Assembly: GCF_018139145.2 (NCBI RefSeq)
Contig: NC_059482.1
Location: 22,839,332 to 22,903,331 of the forward strand
Reading direction: 5' to 3'
From: Gymnogyps californianus
Lineage: Eukaryota > Chordata > Aves > Accipitriformes > Cathartidae
Length of the DNA: 64,000 bases
The position numbers and the translations under genes were made by a program. The stretch's first letter is position 1; each line of letters starts with the position of its first letter. The notes beneath the pieces were generated by a model. The model searched no databases, was not told where the DNA came from, and worked only from the letters and a program-made list of their open reading frames with translations. Positions 36,601 to 51,600 of this stretch are shown one piece after another.

Positions 36601-39600
36601 CACAAGCACCCTCCTCCTTGCCTGTAAGAACTGTATCAGCATGGCAAATAACTGCCGACAGTTAATTTCTCACAGGAAGGCAGAGAAAACACAAACAGCA
36701 CAGCTTCGCACCAGTGGAATCCACACCTTGTAATTAAGTTGCAGGTCACTTTTCTTAAAGGATGCACTTTTTAAAATACTTTTTAATTTATGCCTACTCC
36801 CATTCTAAAAGCACACGGAGAAAACTACACAGTCACAAATTCAGTACAGAGGCACAGAAGCAGGCTATAAAGCAAGAATATCTGAGTGGGTTTAAGACAA
36901 ACTAACATGACACTTGGATGCAGAGTGGCCAAGAAACAGCAAGCTCCTGCCTTTCTGCTTGTTGGCGTAAACAAGAAGGGGCAGCAGAAACCTGCACCGA
37001 GTTAGACAGATGCACACTGTCAGTGCCAGACAGCCTCTAGAAACGCCCAGCAGGACCCAAGGGTGCGTGATGCAGCACTGCTGGCCACACACGTGACAGA
37101 GCATTAAGAGGAATTCTGTGTTTTCTCACTGCTCCATCAGAGCTCTACTGAGGAGTAAATGCTTGCTTATGGCTCTTCACCAAGACGCTTTGCTATCCTT
37201 TGCAGAGATCACCAAATCCCGAGGAATGCTTCACATGCTTCCTGATACTGAAAACCTTGGAGCAAGCACAGAACTCTTGCCTTCTGTACAAGTTAAGGCT
37301 TGCTGCGTTAGATTTAAAAAAAAAAAAACCAAACCCACCGAGCTACTGGATCGCCGATTTGCAGATCTCATGCAGAAGATGTTACAGTCCCATCTACCTA
37401 CCTGATCATTTCAGACATGCATTCCCACAGGATCCCATCAGACAGGATGTGCAGAGATGGCATATTTTCTTCCATTATAGTTATATCACAACCCCAAGCA
37501 ACTTGTGTAAACCAGTCTCCCAGCTTAGATACAGTTATTTAGCAAACCTGTATTTCTACACAACACAGCTACATCAGCAGTTTTGCAGCTAAACACAGCG
37601 CTCGCAACACAAGCTTAGGCCAGCTTAGCATTTTAGATGTGCCAACATGTCTTTACTCAGTTTGGTTACTTGCACAGAGTTTCCTGTGTGCTCTGCATTC
37701 AGCTACTTAAGCCTACCAGAGTCATTACTGCCTAGAAAAAGTTCCCAAAAGTATCAAAATCCAAACCCACCCCTTGTACCACCCATACCAGTGCTGCTCT
37801 CTGGTTACCTGTTGAAGAGATGTACTTGGTGTCATGAATGCATCTGGAGTCATCAGCTTAGGTTTGGCATCATTGGAGAGAGAAAGGAAGTCTGCTGGTA
37901 CAGGCAGATCAGCAATACGCCGCAGGTCTGGTTGAGAGCCATGCACCGATCCTTTTTCGGATCCCAGCCCTTCTGTGCTCAGATCAGCCATGTGGTCTGG
38001 AAAGGCTTCCAAGAGAGAAATACAAATCAGCTTACAAGAACTTCCCCCAAAAGCTAAAGCTTTAATTCCACAAAGTGTGAAATTATGCCATTGCCAGCCA
38101 TACTCGTTTCCAAAAAGAATGAGCAAAAACCCTGCAACATCCTAATCAAAGCTTAGGGCAAGGCAAATCCTGTGTTATGCTTACTCTTTGTATGCTAAAG
38201 AGTGGATGTTATCAGGCTTTGATAATAAGAGATCCAAGCTTCCTTTCTTCCCGAAATGGAAGGCCAGTTTAACAGCCACATCCCAGAATGGTGAATGAAC
38301 TGAAAGAGCACACCACACACAGCCCAGTCCCCTCTGCTCCCAAAGCTCTGGTGTCACTGTAACCTCTTCTGCCTGACAAGGGACAAACGTCAAGTTTCCG
38401 GCACAAGTGCTAAATCACCTAGCAAGGCGAACTCGAGCGTGCACAAAGCATTAGCGCTCCTAGCCTAACATGTCCCCATGCTCCATACTCACACCGGCGT
38501 CTAACCAAGTGGCCTGCTTCACAGCTAGTCCATATTCAGAATCCTTATGCAATGACACCACTCCATTAAAAACACGCTCCCAAAGCTGCCCTCCTGCTGT
38601 CCCCTCGCCAACAAGCTTTAAAGGCTCATCAACACTGAAGATCGATTGAATACAAATGCTCACCAAATTCTTCATGAGAGCCATGGGAAGGCATGGATGC
38701 GCTCATGTCAGGGCTATGAAGAGGCTGGAATCTAATCTGCACATCCTGCAGGGCCCTGAAAAAAACCAGGCATCTCTGATTAGTTTATGAATCACCAAGA
38801 GAAGTCTAAACCTTAGAAGATTCCTCTTCACAGAACTGATTCCCTTGGAATATCCTTTAGTGTCTTCTGCCTGTGACAGAAGCAGCGAAACTGATCCTCA
38901 CTCAGCTGTGTCACCCAGTTCTGGCACCCAGGGTATTCGAGAGATGTCTCCCAGCACTTACACACGAGCACAACTCTTAACTCACTGTGTACTCATGGCG
39001 ACAAAAATACTAACTTGCCACAGCACCACGCAGGGCTACTTCCTGATAAGGCCATACTGAACACACCACAGCAAGAAGTTTCTATGGGTCCAAGTAGTTT
39101 TTGTCACAAGCAAAAGGAATTGCTAAGTTACATTTCTACAGGTCAGTGCAGGATTAGGACATCCATAGACAGCTGCCTGTGGTAGCTGCTACACATACTC
39201 ACTTGGTGTGCACACAGAAGAGTTTTATCAGCACGCCTGCTGCTGATTCAACAGCCCCAGCTCCCTGAGCACCTTCTGGAAGTAAGACAAAAGTAAAACA
39301 TGAAGTTGGATGGAAACTGCAAACAAAGTACTAGAAAAACATCATAGCAGATGAACCAGCAGCAGAGAACCAGCATGATACAGCTTCACTACCTCTCCAC
39401 TTCAGAGGTGGATTCACCCTGTTAAGGGAAAGTATATCCTACACTCCCTTCACTTTTCAATGTGAGAGCAATCAAATTTGCTCTAATCCAGACAAATAAG
39501 CCTCAAGGAAGAGGAAAAAAAAGATAAAAAGGAAAAAAAAAAAAAAAGGTAAAGAGGAGGAAACTGAGGTCTGGAACTGCCAGCAATTTGTTCCGGCTGT

Positions 39601-42600
39601 TGAAGTGACTGGTTGGATATATTTTAAGAGACACACACTAGCTTATATTGTACAGAAGTTCAGACTAGGGCTCAACCATACTTCCTGGCTGTAAACAACT
39701 ACAGTTATGAAGAGCTCTGCGATAACTTCCCATCAGCCAGCGCTGACAACATTCACCCAACACCTGTATCAGTCTCACTGCTAAGAAAGCTAAGGAGGCT
39801 GAGCAGAAAAGATAAACCTAACTCCCCATTAAAAAAAGAAATGTATTAGGCATTCTTATGCAAATTGTCCTCATTATCTGAGCACCAATCAGGGACCTGA
39901 AGTTTCAGTCCCAGTCTGCTCCTGACTTGCTACATATATCTATCATTTTTGCTTCCGCATTTCAGAGCAATATGCCACAAATATTGACAACAACATGAAT
40001 TAACTATTATTATGTACAATAATAGGCACAGGGAAGCACATCACACAGCTGTACTGATAGCCCAGGAATCTTTCTAACAGTAAATATGTTGATGTTATTC
40101 AAAGTATCTTTCCAAATCTTACTAACAGAAAGGTAGGAGATCAGGAGCAAGGCAACAGTTGAAGAGAGGCAGTGATCAAGGAATGCTTGCATGGGACAGT
40201 TCTCCACAGGATTCACTATCATATTCATTGTAGTAACAGCCAGAGAAGCCATCTCATGTGTGTCTCCTCTAAAAGAGTTACTTGTTCATTTCTGTTACAA
40301 GAAGCTTTGTCGCTTGGCAATACACCTTCCAGACACGATGGAGAAGAACCCCACCTTTTCCTTCACCTCAGGCTGCGTACTGTCCTCACATCTGTCACAG
40401 CTCAGGCAGTACGATTCAGAAGCAACCGACTGGTTTCTCAGACCATGTGCTCACACCTCTGATGTTTAACTACACAGAGTTTACTCATACAAGCAGACAC
40501 AGAAATATATCCTGCCAGTTCCTCCAGGAACCCTTGTGCTCCTGTGAGCCTGCATCAAACCGTGCTGGAGAGGGACTCAGCCCTACGCTGCCAGAGGAAG
40601 TCGTCCCCTGCGTTCTGCTGGGGGCAATGACGCTATGCGATCACAAAAGCATCACGGCTCAGATACTGAGCAGCTAATCTTGTACCTTAACCAAAGTGGC
40701 ACTTGCAGTCACTTCAGCCCGCACAGCCCTGGAATGCTTTTTTAATAACCGAGCGGTGTTTCTGTGTGGTAAGGGGCAATGGCTACAACCTGGGCTGGGA
40801 GGTCCAGGTCGGATATTAGGAACACATTTTCTTTAGGAAAGGGTGCAGCCCTGGGACGGGGCACCAGAGCAGAGCCAGAAATGTCATGTTTGGGGGCCCT
40901 CAACACGCAGCTAGATGAAGCCATAGGTGACCCAATCTACCACCAGCAATAGTCCTGCTTCAAGCAGCAGGTTGGACCAGAGACTTCCAGAGGTTCCTTG
41001 TATCCAACTCTACTGTGCTTCTCTTGAAGCACTCTAGCTGCACAGGACGTATTTCATACAGACTAAGAGAAAAAGAGAGCCAGCCTTTCATGAGAAAGCC
41101 AGTGAAGAAAGACAGCCTGATCTCACAGCAGGCAAATTCTCTTCATCACCTACCTACACTCAAGTTGTCATTTTCCTCTTCGGCCGGGAGCACTTCAGTG
41201 TGCCTTAACCGACAGCGGCTCACTGCCTGGATGCCAAAGCTTAGGACTGGGTGGGTAAGGAGGAACTCCGAGATGGAGCTGAAGTAAGCTTTACCCTCCT
41301 CTTGGTTCTGCATCAGCTCCATCACATACAAGACCTGGAAGAATCAGAACCAGTAAGTCACGGGGCTTTCGGAGCAGACCATGCATATGTGTGTGTGGAC
41401 TACAAAGCTTAGCACCTCAAAGAGATTTGAAACAACAGGAATAACATGAGGAATAAAGCCTGGGCCATTTAAATTTGAAACCAAACACAAGGGAACCACA
41501 ATAAGCATACTCCTATCTGAGTCAATGTTGATCAGGAACTCAATCCTACTGTGCCAGATACAGGCTCCTCCAAATCAGAGCTTTACTTTAGGGTGAGAAG
41601 TAATCCTTAAGGCTCCTCAAGATTAGTCAGCTGAATTGTTACCATTTGCCATCTTATGGTGAAATAGCTGAGGCCAGCCTCTGCATTTTTAGCTATTAAC
41701 GTGCAAATCCTAGACCTAGGCAGCAGAATCAGTCGCACAGATGGCCATTTCTCCTTCTGTCACCATTACCCACACAGCCAGCAATAAAATGAACCACCTA
41801 CTTTTCTCTGCACATCGCTCAGTATCAGATATTCAGCGGAGAGGTCCAGGCAGACTTTCAGGCTGGGAAGAATACTCATGGAGCTGAAGATGTCAGGAGA
41901 AAAGCTAGATCCACAAATAAGAAGGGGGTGGGGTGCAGAAAGCAAGGCAGATTAGCACAACCAGCATGACTGCTATGAAACTGCATTAGTTCAAAAAAAA
42001 AAAAACCAACCAAAATCTTAAGGAGTTTACAGCCATATTACAGTGCAACCACCCACTAGAACAAAAACATCATTGCAGAAATCAGTGCTGACTTCAGCTA
42101 AGAGACTTCATCAGGGAGATCACACCATAGGATCTAGATTCTGAACATTTAAGTGAAAGATGACAGTTTGTCGTTACTTAACATGTTCCACATTCATAGG
42201 AGGACAGGAGCCGATGCTACAGATTGAAAAACAAAAATCCATCAAACCAAAATAACCCTTCTACAGGTTTTGGGCCTTCTGTAGTATGAGGTGGAAAAAA
42301 AAGCACTCAGCTGTATGCCATATTCTTCTCATTTTAAGAGGGCAATTCAGAAGTGGCCTTAAGCGTGCGTGTGATCGGAGAAGCCATGATCCACCATCAG
42401 AAAAGTAAAATCAGAGAACGTAAGCTGAGTGAAGGGATGGACTAAAGCAGAATTTGAATTTCTGGATCTATATGGCTCAGCAAATAAGCCTTGTATAATT
42501 GCTTAAGCTGTGTCAACATAGCAGCTTCTCATTATTTAAATCAGAAAAAACAATAATAGGAAAAGATCCTAGATTCATTATTGAATATCTAGTATTTTTA

Positions 42601-45600
42601 CAGAAGTAAGCACTCAAGGCATGCAATTTTGGAATGCCTCTCCTCATGCAGGTATATCTATGCTCTACAGAACAAAGCGAAGACAACAGGTCTTGGTAAC
42701 ACCAAGGAGACTGTATAAAAGGATCAACCTCCCCGGCCTTGCCAAAGCTTGACCTGATAGCCTGCCACAGCCCTGATGGCTTTCAACAGATAGGTCAGAT
42801 TGGCAGAGGAGGCTCTAGCTGGGGCTAGAGTAGACTCCATCAGAGATCAAGGATCACCTTTGCAAAGTAAGTATACCTGGAAATTGAGAGCTTTGTTAGG
42901 ATCCACGGGCTCAAAGTAAATCCAGCCCTTCAGGGGAGTCGGCATATCAACACCTACCGGACAGTTTGCAGACAGGTCCAGGACACAGTGCACCACATCT
43001 TCAGTTCTCTGTTCTGATCTGCTCCTGTGATGAGAAATCTCCAGAAGGGAACTCTGCAGGCACAACAGAATTAAGTTCTTTTAAAGAACATCTGGTCCTT
43101 CCCATAAGGACATTTCACAGAAAAGTTCCTCACAACCTGCCTATAGCTGATTTTGCCCAACCGTGTCTTAAAGTTCCCAGAAAATTTCTGCTTCCGGGGC
43201 AGATTAGAAACCACTATAGCTCTCAAGAACCCTAAGGCCACAACTGACTGAAGAAAGAATAAAAATTTAAAAAAAAAAAAAAAGCTATTTTTTAATCAAC
43301 TACAGTAGAAATTTGGAGGATAACAGGCCAGTTAAAACCGACCATACCACAAACCTGAAAGGACTCATCAATTCAGAATTTTCATTGCTTTCATGGAATT
43401 GACACTAGGATTAAGGTCACTTTAGGCTGTGCTCCAGAGCCTTATTTCTTTCTCCATCACTAGAAAACTGACTACAAAGAGGACAGGACTTGCTCCTGCC
43501 ACAGAGCTAAATTTTTTACAAGTACGATGCAGTTACAAGGAACCCTCCAAAGGCAGAGGTAGAAGACACTACTAAATTTTGATATTCCAAGCACAGGATT
43601 GGGGACTTACTCTGGGTCTTGTTTTTTATGGTTGTCACAAAAGAGCAGGCAGGAAAGAGGCCTACCATCATGGGGTTTCCACTCATGAAGACACCTAGGA
43701 AAGAATCAGAGAAAACATCCAAGTGTGCAGGGAGCGGTAAACGAGGAGGAGAAGAGGTTGGCGCTGAACACATTACTCCTCGCCCAAAGACAGCATTAAG
43801 TCAGCAACCACCAAGTGTTATCAACTTGGAGCTGTTTATAGGCTTATATAAAATAAGGAGATCACAGCCCATGCAGACATAGATTGTGACCAATAAATCA
43901 ATAAAATCACATGTTGCCATTTGGTTTGGTGTCTTAACAAGGGTACAATACATAAAAGAAGTCAACGTTGAGAGGAACAGCTCAGAGAAGCTTTCTGCAT
44001 TTACAGGGACAGTCAAAAGCGTTTGACTACAGCCTGTGCAAAGCACAGAACTCCCGTTTCCAGACACGGCTCTTTGCTTTTTCTGTAAGTTCACCAAACC
44101 TTGCGTGACTCAATGATACAACTCTTCAGCAACAAATTACTTTACATTCACCTTGTATCTTTATAATGTTCTGAGAATGACCATCGCAGGTGACTGTAAC
44201 AAGGAAATTCTCACAGAGAAAATGCTGCTCTCTGTTCCAAGATCCTTCATTTTCTAACTCTCCAGTTACCTTGGCTCATCTTGCCCCTCAATATAGATCT
44301 GCCAGAATTTGACAAAACCATCATGGCTTGCTGTGGCCAACACAGTTCCATCTGGAGAAAGTGCTCCCTCGCTCAGGCACTACACAGAGAGGGAAAAGAC
44401 ACACAGGAAAGTCATTTTTATTTCACAGGAAGAAAGAGTACTCTCTTCAAACAGGAATTTGACTAACAGTCTGATAGTACAGGAGGTCAGAGTGATTTCT
44501 GACAGACATGTCACCAGGCAGCTTAACCCTTCACAGAAGAATTGACAGGACTCTTTTTTTTTTGTAATAATAATTAACAATCGCCTTTTCCAGACAGCAA
44601 ATTTAAGTACAATGGGTTGTGCTGCTACTGTTCCCACTGTTACTCCTGTTATGAATGGAGCTCGTTTTGTTTTGGGATCTTCTGGCTTTTCACAATCATT
44701 ATTGTTTCATCTAAGTGATACAATTACTTTGTCATCATCCCGTTCAAGAAGTGAAATTGGACTCTTTCCAGCTGTTTCTTTCATATTCAAAATATCACCT
44801 CCTGCATACTCAGCTGCAGTCCTGGTCCACTGTATTCATAGATATAACTACACTCATTAGGGAAATCATAGAAGAATAAAGATGTCATTGGGCTTAACTT
44901 CCCCCTTCTCCTCCAGCAGTAAACCACAGCAGTGTTCAGTGTTCCATTTACCAGGAGATACAACAAAACAGTTGGAAGTACAGCCCAGGTTGTCAAGCAG
45001 GCCCTTGGAAATACAGATGAGTTTTTTCAAGAGCCATTTTCAAAGCAAACGACTACACATTCACCTTGGCTCTTTAAACAAAGGTTACTTACCAACAGTG
45101 TGTGTACATAGCCAGTAGGTTGTGGGGGATAGCGTGGATGGGTAAGAAACTGGGGTTTTTTTTACAGCCAACTGTCCTAAGAACTGCAGCTCCTGAGACA
45201 CTATAACCCAAAGAAAACCTAAGTGATCTGTAGCGATCACCTATGTGACAGCAGTAAAGAAAACAAAATAGGTTTATACCGTGCTGTGGCCTTTCACTAC
45301 GATGAAGCCTTCTTTGATGCTAGGCACTTCCACCGGCCAGGAGCTGTTGTTCGTTCGGATAATGTCCAAATCCCACACCTCTGCCTGGAAAACAAACAGG
45401 TAGGCACACAGGTTTATTTCTACAACTACTGGTCTAACCCAGTGGAGAATTTCTTATATCCTTATCATATATCCTGACATACCAGCCCAATGGCAAGTAT
45501 GTGACATAAACCTTCCTATTTCCACCCAATTCAGCGATTAGATGCTTTCCTGGCACCCAGCTGTACATAAGTACAGGGAACTGCTCTTGGCAGTTGTAGT

Positions 45601-48600
45601 TGCTGCTCACCAAGCCCCCTCCCCTCGGTACTGGCTCAGCCTGAACACACGAGTGATGCCTCCGGCCCTCCACATTGTTTCTAGTGGTCCTCGCTATTTG
45701 ATGGCGAGCAGAAGTTACCACTTTCCATCCTCCCGAGGCCCAGAGAAAGATCAGCATGACCTCTCCTCGGAAGAGAGGAATCCCACATCTCATATTAGGG
45801 GAGGATCCTCAACATGGACTAGACAGGAGCCTTTACAGCTCTAACCATATCAGCTCTTTCCTTCATTAGATTCTCTCCCTCTAATGATAATACGGGACAA
45901 TGTTTCAAAAGTAGGGTTTCCTTACCCTGTCCTCATGCAACAACGCCAACGTCTGACTTCCCTCTTCACCACTCTCCTCATTATCATCCGGGATGAAAGG
46001 ACACCAGATGATTCTTCTAGAGGTGTTCAACGGGGTGTTGTCAGGTCGCTTGATGTTAACCAAGATCTCCTCTCTGATCACCATGGTTAAGAAACATAAG
46101 ATTCTGGCTGTGTTACTAATGCTCAGCAATAACCTATTCAGGCTTAGTCCTCTGTTAAACACTATTAAACCTCAAGATTTTTTGGATCACTGTGATTCAA
46201 AAAGAAACCAGGTAAAAGGATTCTGCTAAGAAAGCAGACAAGCTAGCGTTTCTTCACTGGCAGAAGAGGTTAAGCTTACAAAAGTTTAAATAGATTCACA
46301 TAATTTTGTCTTGCAGGCTGCAGACAGGGACAGGATAAGCTCAAGAGGGGCACAGAGCCACGTCTGAACATACAATCCACATGACTGCTGATGGACAGAT
46401 GAAATGATTTCAGCTAGCATCGCAAAACTACCACAGAAAGACAGAAAAGCTACCACATTGCCTCAGGCTGAGCGCTCTAGTCCACCCCTACAAATCGGAT
46501 CTTAAACAACTACAACCACCTTTGCTCCAGTTGCTTTTGAAATGATGGTATAAAATTAAAATTAAGATGCCACAGCCTAAGCCGACATATCCCACAGACT
46601 GATGTGCTTCCCAAAAGCACTGAGCAGTCACTCCTAGCAATTAAAAGGACAACATTTAGGGCAATGAATCAAACACTGAAAATGAATTTCAGGACCACCA
46701 AAAGAAGAAGGATGACAGGTTTGGAAGGAAGATAGTGAGTGGGAAGGATGTATTACATCCTCTTCCCCAGAAAAGTAACTGAGGAAAAGAGCTAGAACTA
46801 GACAAACGTGAGGAAAAAATTCTGTCACACGGTTGAGGTGACACTGTCCGTGTGTAAGGCCAGCTAGTACAGACTGACACTTCTCACCGACTACTTTTGC
46901 CTGGACCAGAAGGAGCACCGAGGTGTCAGTCCTAGAATTTCAAGTTACGTGCAATTTCAAGCAATGATTGTGCTGAACACAGGCACAGGTTGACTGATTA
47001 AATACTCTGGAAGGGGCAGAATTATCGACCTTCCCCCTGCAAGCTGCTATTCTGGAAAGGCTACAAAATAAGTTGTAGTTTTAAGGTTGCATTCACATCT
47101 AACCATTACACAAAGACTGATATGAAGCATGTTTTGACCAGATACTGGATTTTTTCTTTATCCATGGCCAGGCGCCAGACAAAAAGGTTGCCAGCCTCAT
47201 CCAGGCACGCCAGCTGGTTGGAGTTGAGATGAGCAAAAGCCAGGTCTGCCACACCGCCTGTGAATCCTTTCAGCAAGGTCCGCTCAGCAGTGCTGACGCT
47301 CAACACCCGCACCATAGCGGAGCCATTACTGGCAGCTGCAGAAGAGACAGAGGGAGAAGTCACCATCTATCCGTGCGGCTTCCCCACAGGACTGCCTTTG
47401 TTTCCAGTCGTCAGCATTTCCAGCACCCCTCCTGCCATCAGCTGTCACTGGCAGCGCTCTGAAAACCCGTATCAATAGGTACCACGTTAACAAGCCCTTT
47501 CAAGACATGCACAAATATTCACTGCACTTTTCAGCGTTGGTGCAGAAGATTGGAACGGCAGCATCAAGGACTTTGCCTGCCTTGCAAGGGGCAGCTTAAC
47601 TCCCCATATCTTCTGTTTCTTGAGCACTGCAAATTCTAAGTTGTTCTACTTAAAAAGAAAGCAACAGAAGTTGACTTCTCATAATTCCCAGGATTATTCT
47701 CATGAAAGATGCCTTCATTAAATGCAAGGCCTTAAATCTTTATCCCGAGCTCATGATAAAGCTACCAGACCTCCAAGACTGACCTCCAGTGACAGTGAAT
47801 TAATTTTAATTGCAATTTTATTTTCACTAACTGGAGAAAAGGAGTCACTGAGAGGCAGGTAGCTCAAATACATGTTCTGTAAGGGGAATGTAAAAAGCAT
47901 AAACATTCACCTGTCAAGAAGCACTGCTTTTTGGCTTGCGTGACTAAAAAGAACATGCTCCAGAGCATGCACATACCAAGCAAAGTTTCCAGCTTCCCCA
48001 TTTCAGACAAATATCACTATAATGCAGGCAGTCTTATGGAGACCATATTGCTTCCACCTCTTGATGCCCAAGCCAGCCCTAGCAGACCACTCAGCTTTCC
48101 GTAGTGTTACTGCACCCAAGCTTTAATACTTTAAAAAAGGGTGAGACACCCTAAAGCTGCTCTAAAATAACCTCAGCTAAGAAAAAAACACAGAAGCAGA
48201 GTAGTAGATTTCATAAAATGCCTGACAAACTGATGGGTGCCAGAACTAAGAAGAAAGGGAAGAGCTGATGGAGCCCCAAACACTGTGTGCTTACATGAGA
48301 GCAGAAAGAGACATTGCAGATGACGAAGTGTTCATTTGTTTCATACATGTTGTGAAACAACCTTTCCCTGTGTTGTTCTGCTTTTCCTTCCTACTGCAAA
48401 ATACACCGCATCCGCATTGCTCTTTGGCTCCTCTAAATTTAGCCTTAAACTCAACTCTAAATTTATGCAAGCAAATCCATCACAAACATTTATCTGCTCA
48501 AATTACCACAGGGCTGTTTCTGTGCTTAGCTACAGAGAAGCTTGTTTGCCGCAGAAATATTTAATTAGAGGAGTAATCTGAACATCAGCTTACTGTCCAG

Positions 48601-51600
48601 TGAAACCAATGTTTCCTCCATCCCCACTGAGTCCTCCTCTTTCTTTTATTTCTAACTTCAGACAAGCTTTCTTCCTCAGTGGAAACTCTCCTACATGACC
48701 AACTCTTCTCTCCCCTGTAGCTTCACTTATATTCCCACTACAACAGCACCCTGATCTGGGTATTGCAACACGTGTTTCAATTATTGCCTGCTACCTTCTT
48801 CTGATGCAAACTTTGCCTCTTTTAGAGATACACAGAGCAAAAGAATACAAATCACATCCAAGACAAGAAGGCATCTCACCTCTAATGGCATAAGCCAGGT
48901 AAGAGTTTGAAACAGCTATCAGATTGCCATAATAGTATTTCTGCTCCCAGTCATATCTGGCAACAGGCTGTATTTTCACCTGCTCAGGAGAAAGGAAACA
49001 AAACATGAGAAATGTCTAGAATTAACTTTTTCCTGCGAAAAACACCTGCCAAATATACAATTTCCTCTAGGGAAGATCTGTAATGCTTAATAGGAAACTG
49101 TCAGAAGCCGCAGTCGGTAGGAAGAATTGCACGTGGAATGCCAGGTAGCAGAGCCCTCAACATTCAGAGTTCTGGAGGCCGATGAATGTTTCCTTCCATT
49201 GCAAGAAGGAATGCAACTCACCGAATTTGTCATGCTGCAGAACAACGCTTGACCCTGCAACTACAGCAAAGCAGCCTTTACCTCTTTATTAGCACTGTGT
49301 CTGGACTCCCAGTTCTTGGAAACTTTTTTGAAATACAGAAACACATTTGCCGCATGGGCACTTGCTTTTTAGTTTTAATACTGCTTTCCAAGAAACTGAG
49401 AATCCTGGTCTTATTTGATAAGCACTGTCTTTGTGAGCAAAGAATTAAGAAATACTATGGAAATTATGGCAATGATCCTCCCTTTCATTTTTATCTTCAG
49501 TATTATCTATGAAAAACAATAACATCGTACAGTATTCATTTACTATTTCTGTGGTCCCTTAATTTGCTGCACATTAAGGAACAAAATGATATAATATGGA
49601 AAAGGGCCGAGAGGATCAAGAGCAGAGTTCTCTCTCCTAATTACTAGCATTTATTCTGAGCATGTCTTAGTACTCTGCTACAGCACTAGTTCTAATCTCA
49701 ACATATGGGTTCTCCTGCAGCTTTGATCTGCTGGGTGGAGCCCTCAGCAGGACTGAGGCTACCAAACCATTAAGAGCAACCCTCCCTCCATAGCGACGAC
49801 CTTCCAGTGAAGAAACAATCAGCAGGAAAAGCTCGTTTGCGAAGGGAGGGCATTTTCCCAGGAACCTACAGCTTAGATCATGGACTTATTGCTGAAAATT
49901 AGAGGCTAACTTGCCCAGATTCTGGAATAACAGTAACAAGTCAGCTACAAGATACCGCTCCAATTTTTTCCCCCTTGTTAAGCTCTTTGACAAACTTCTA
50001 CCTAATTACAAGCTCCTATAACACAGGAAAGAAGATAGCAATTTCTCTTTAAAATATTCAAGCATGAGCTGTTGTTACTAAAAAAGAGACAGAACTATGC
50101 TTTCTCTTGCTCCTTACCTTGTTACTCCCTCTGGCCTTACTGGTGATGCTGGAATCACTGCTGGCCACTATCTCCACATCTTTTGCCGATATCACTACGC
50201 AAGTGGAGCTGTCATCACCGGAAAGGCAGCTTTTAAGAAAAACAAAGCGGGGGGGGGGGGGGGGGGAATATCAGACAAGACTCACAGGAAGAGAACAGAG
50301 GTCAGGTATTTGCTATTCATAATTTTAACAGCAATGCAGAAGGAATATCTGTGCATTGAGGAGGTTTGAGCTGAACAACTGAAAAGAGAAACTACTTTCG
50401 GTTAAGAGTCTCCCTTCCCCATGTGTCAGAGGTTTGAGAGCACCAAACACGTGGTTTGTTCAGCTTAAAAACCTCCAGTCGATTTGACTTGAGCACAGAC
50501 CTACATTGGGTTAAAGTAACCTTGACCACCACCCGACACTGGAAGGCGCAAAGAGACCAAAGCCAACCAGTTGAACCTCATCAACAACAGTGCACGCTGC
50601 CCATGGTTCTCACGGCATCCTCTCTCAAAACTCTGGCTAGAGAACCCAAACAAAAGCTATTTACATGAGCTCTAATGTTAAAGAGTCAGCACATGAAACC
50701 AAGCATTACACTAATTAGACTGATGTGGATTTGCAGTTGTGGATTTGTATTATTACTCCCATGACAAATGCAAAATATTCTATATGTGTCTGTTCTCTTG
50801 CATATAAGCAGTAAAAGCACATGTACTGTCCAAAAACACACCGATGTATATGCACAACTCAGCAAAGAGTTAGGTAGAAATCTAGCTCAGGATCATTCGT
50901 CCTGTTTTAAGTTATGTGGAGAGAAATACTTCGACGAGCGCAAGGTCTACCGTACTGCGAACTGGTATAAGTTACCCCTCAGGTAACTTGGGTCCCTGAA
51001 GGAGTCCAGCTGGAGGTCTACATGAGAACGCCAAGTTTCACCCAGAGCCCTGCTAATTTACCTCCATCCTGACTTGCAACGTCCACCATGCGACCAGTCC
51101 TGCTCCCCTTCTCTCTAAACAGCTCTGCCGATACTCTTCAGTTCCTGAGCAGCAAGGACGGCAGGCTCCATGCATCAGCCTCACAAAAGCTACAAAAGCT
51201 CTGAGCAACAGCATGGACTCACAACTGTCACCTGAACTCAACGTAAAACTCATTGTCAGATTCCCAACATGCTTGTCCAGGCTCACCAGAACTGATTTTT
51301 AACCGTTTTCTATTCACTCTCAACCTTTTTCCAACAAAACGTACATGACTTGCTTCTCCTGCAGGGCTCCCAAAGAAATGCTGCGATGCACTGGCTTAGC
51401 CAAAGAAGGTCCATCTCCGGCCACGATGGGATCAGGCACCAGCAGTCCATTCAGGTCTCCATTATACGAATTTGACGGTCTCTGGTTCTCATTCACTGAA
51501 CCTAGGGAAAAGCATGACCAACTGTGCACAATATCCATTTAAAAGAAGTAACACTGCATGAAATACACTACCTCCAGATGTTTTTTGTCAGGTTCTACTG

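Noticed and set aside
42847..43065. Minus-strand frame containing TPLKGWIYFEPVDPNKALNF near EDC4 exon 10
   Set aside because: The conserved EDC4 peptide is read in a different frame of the same bases, with correct splice sites. This frame is its shadow plus intron.
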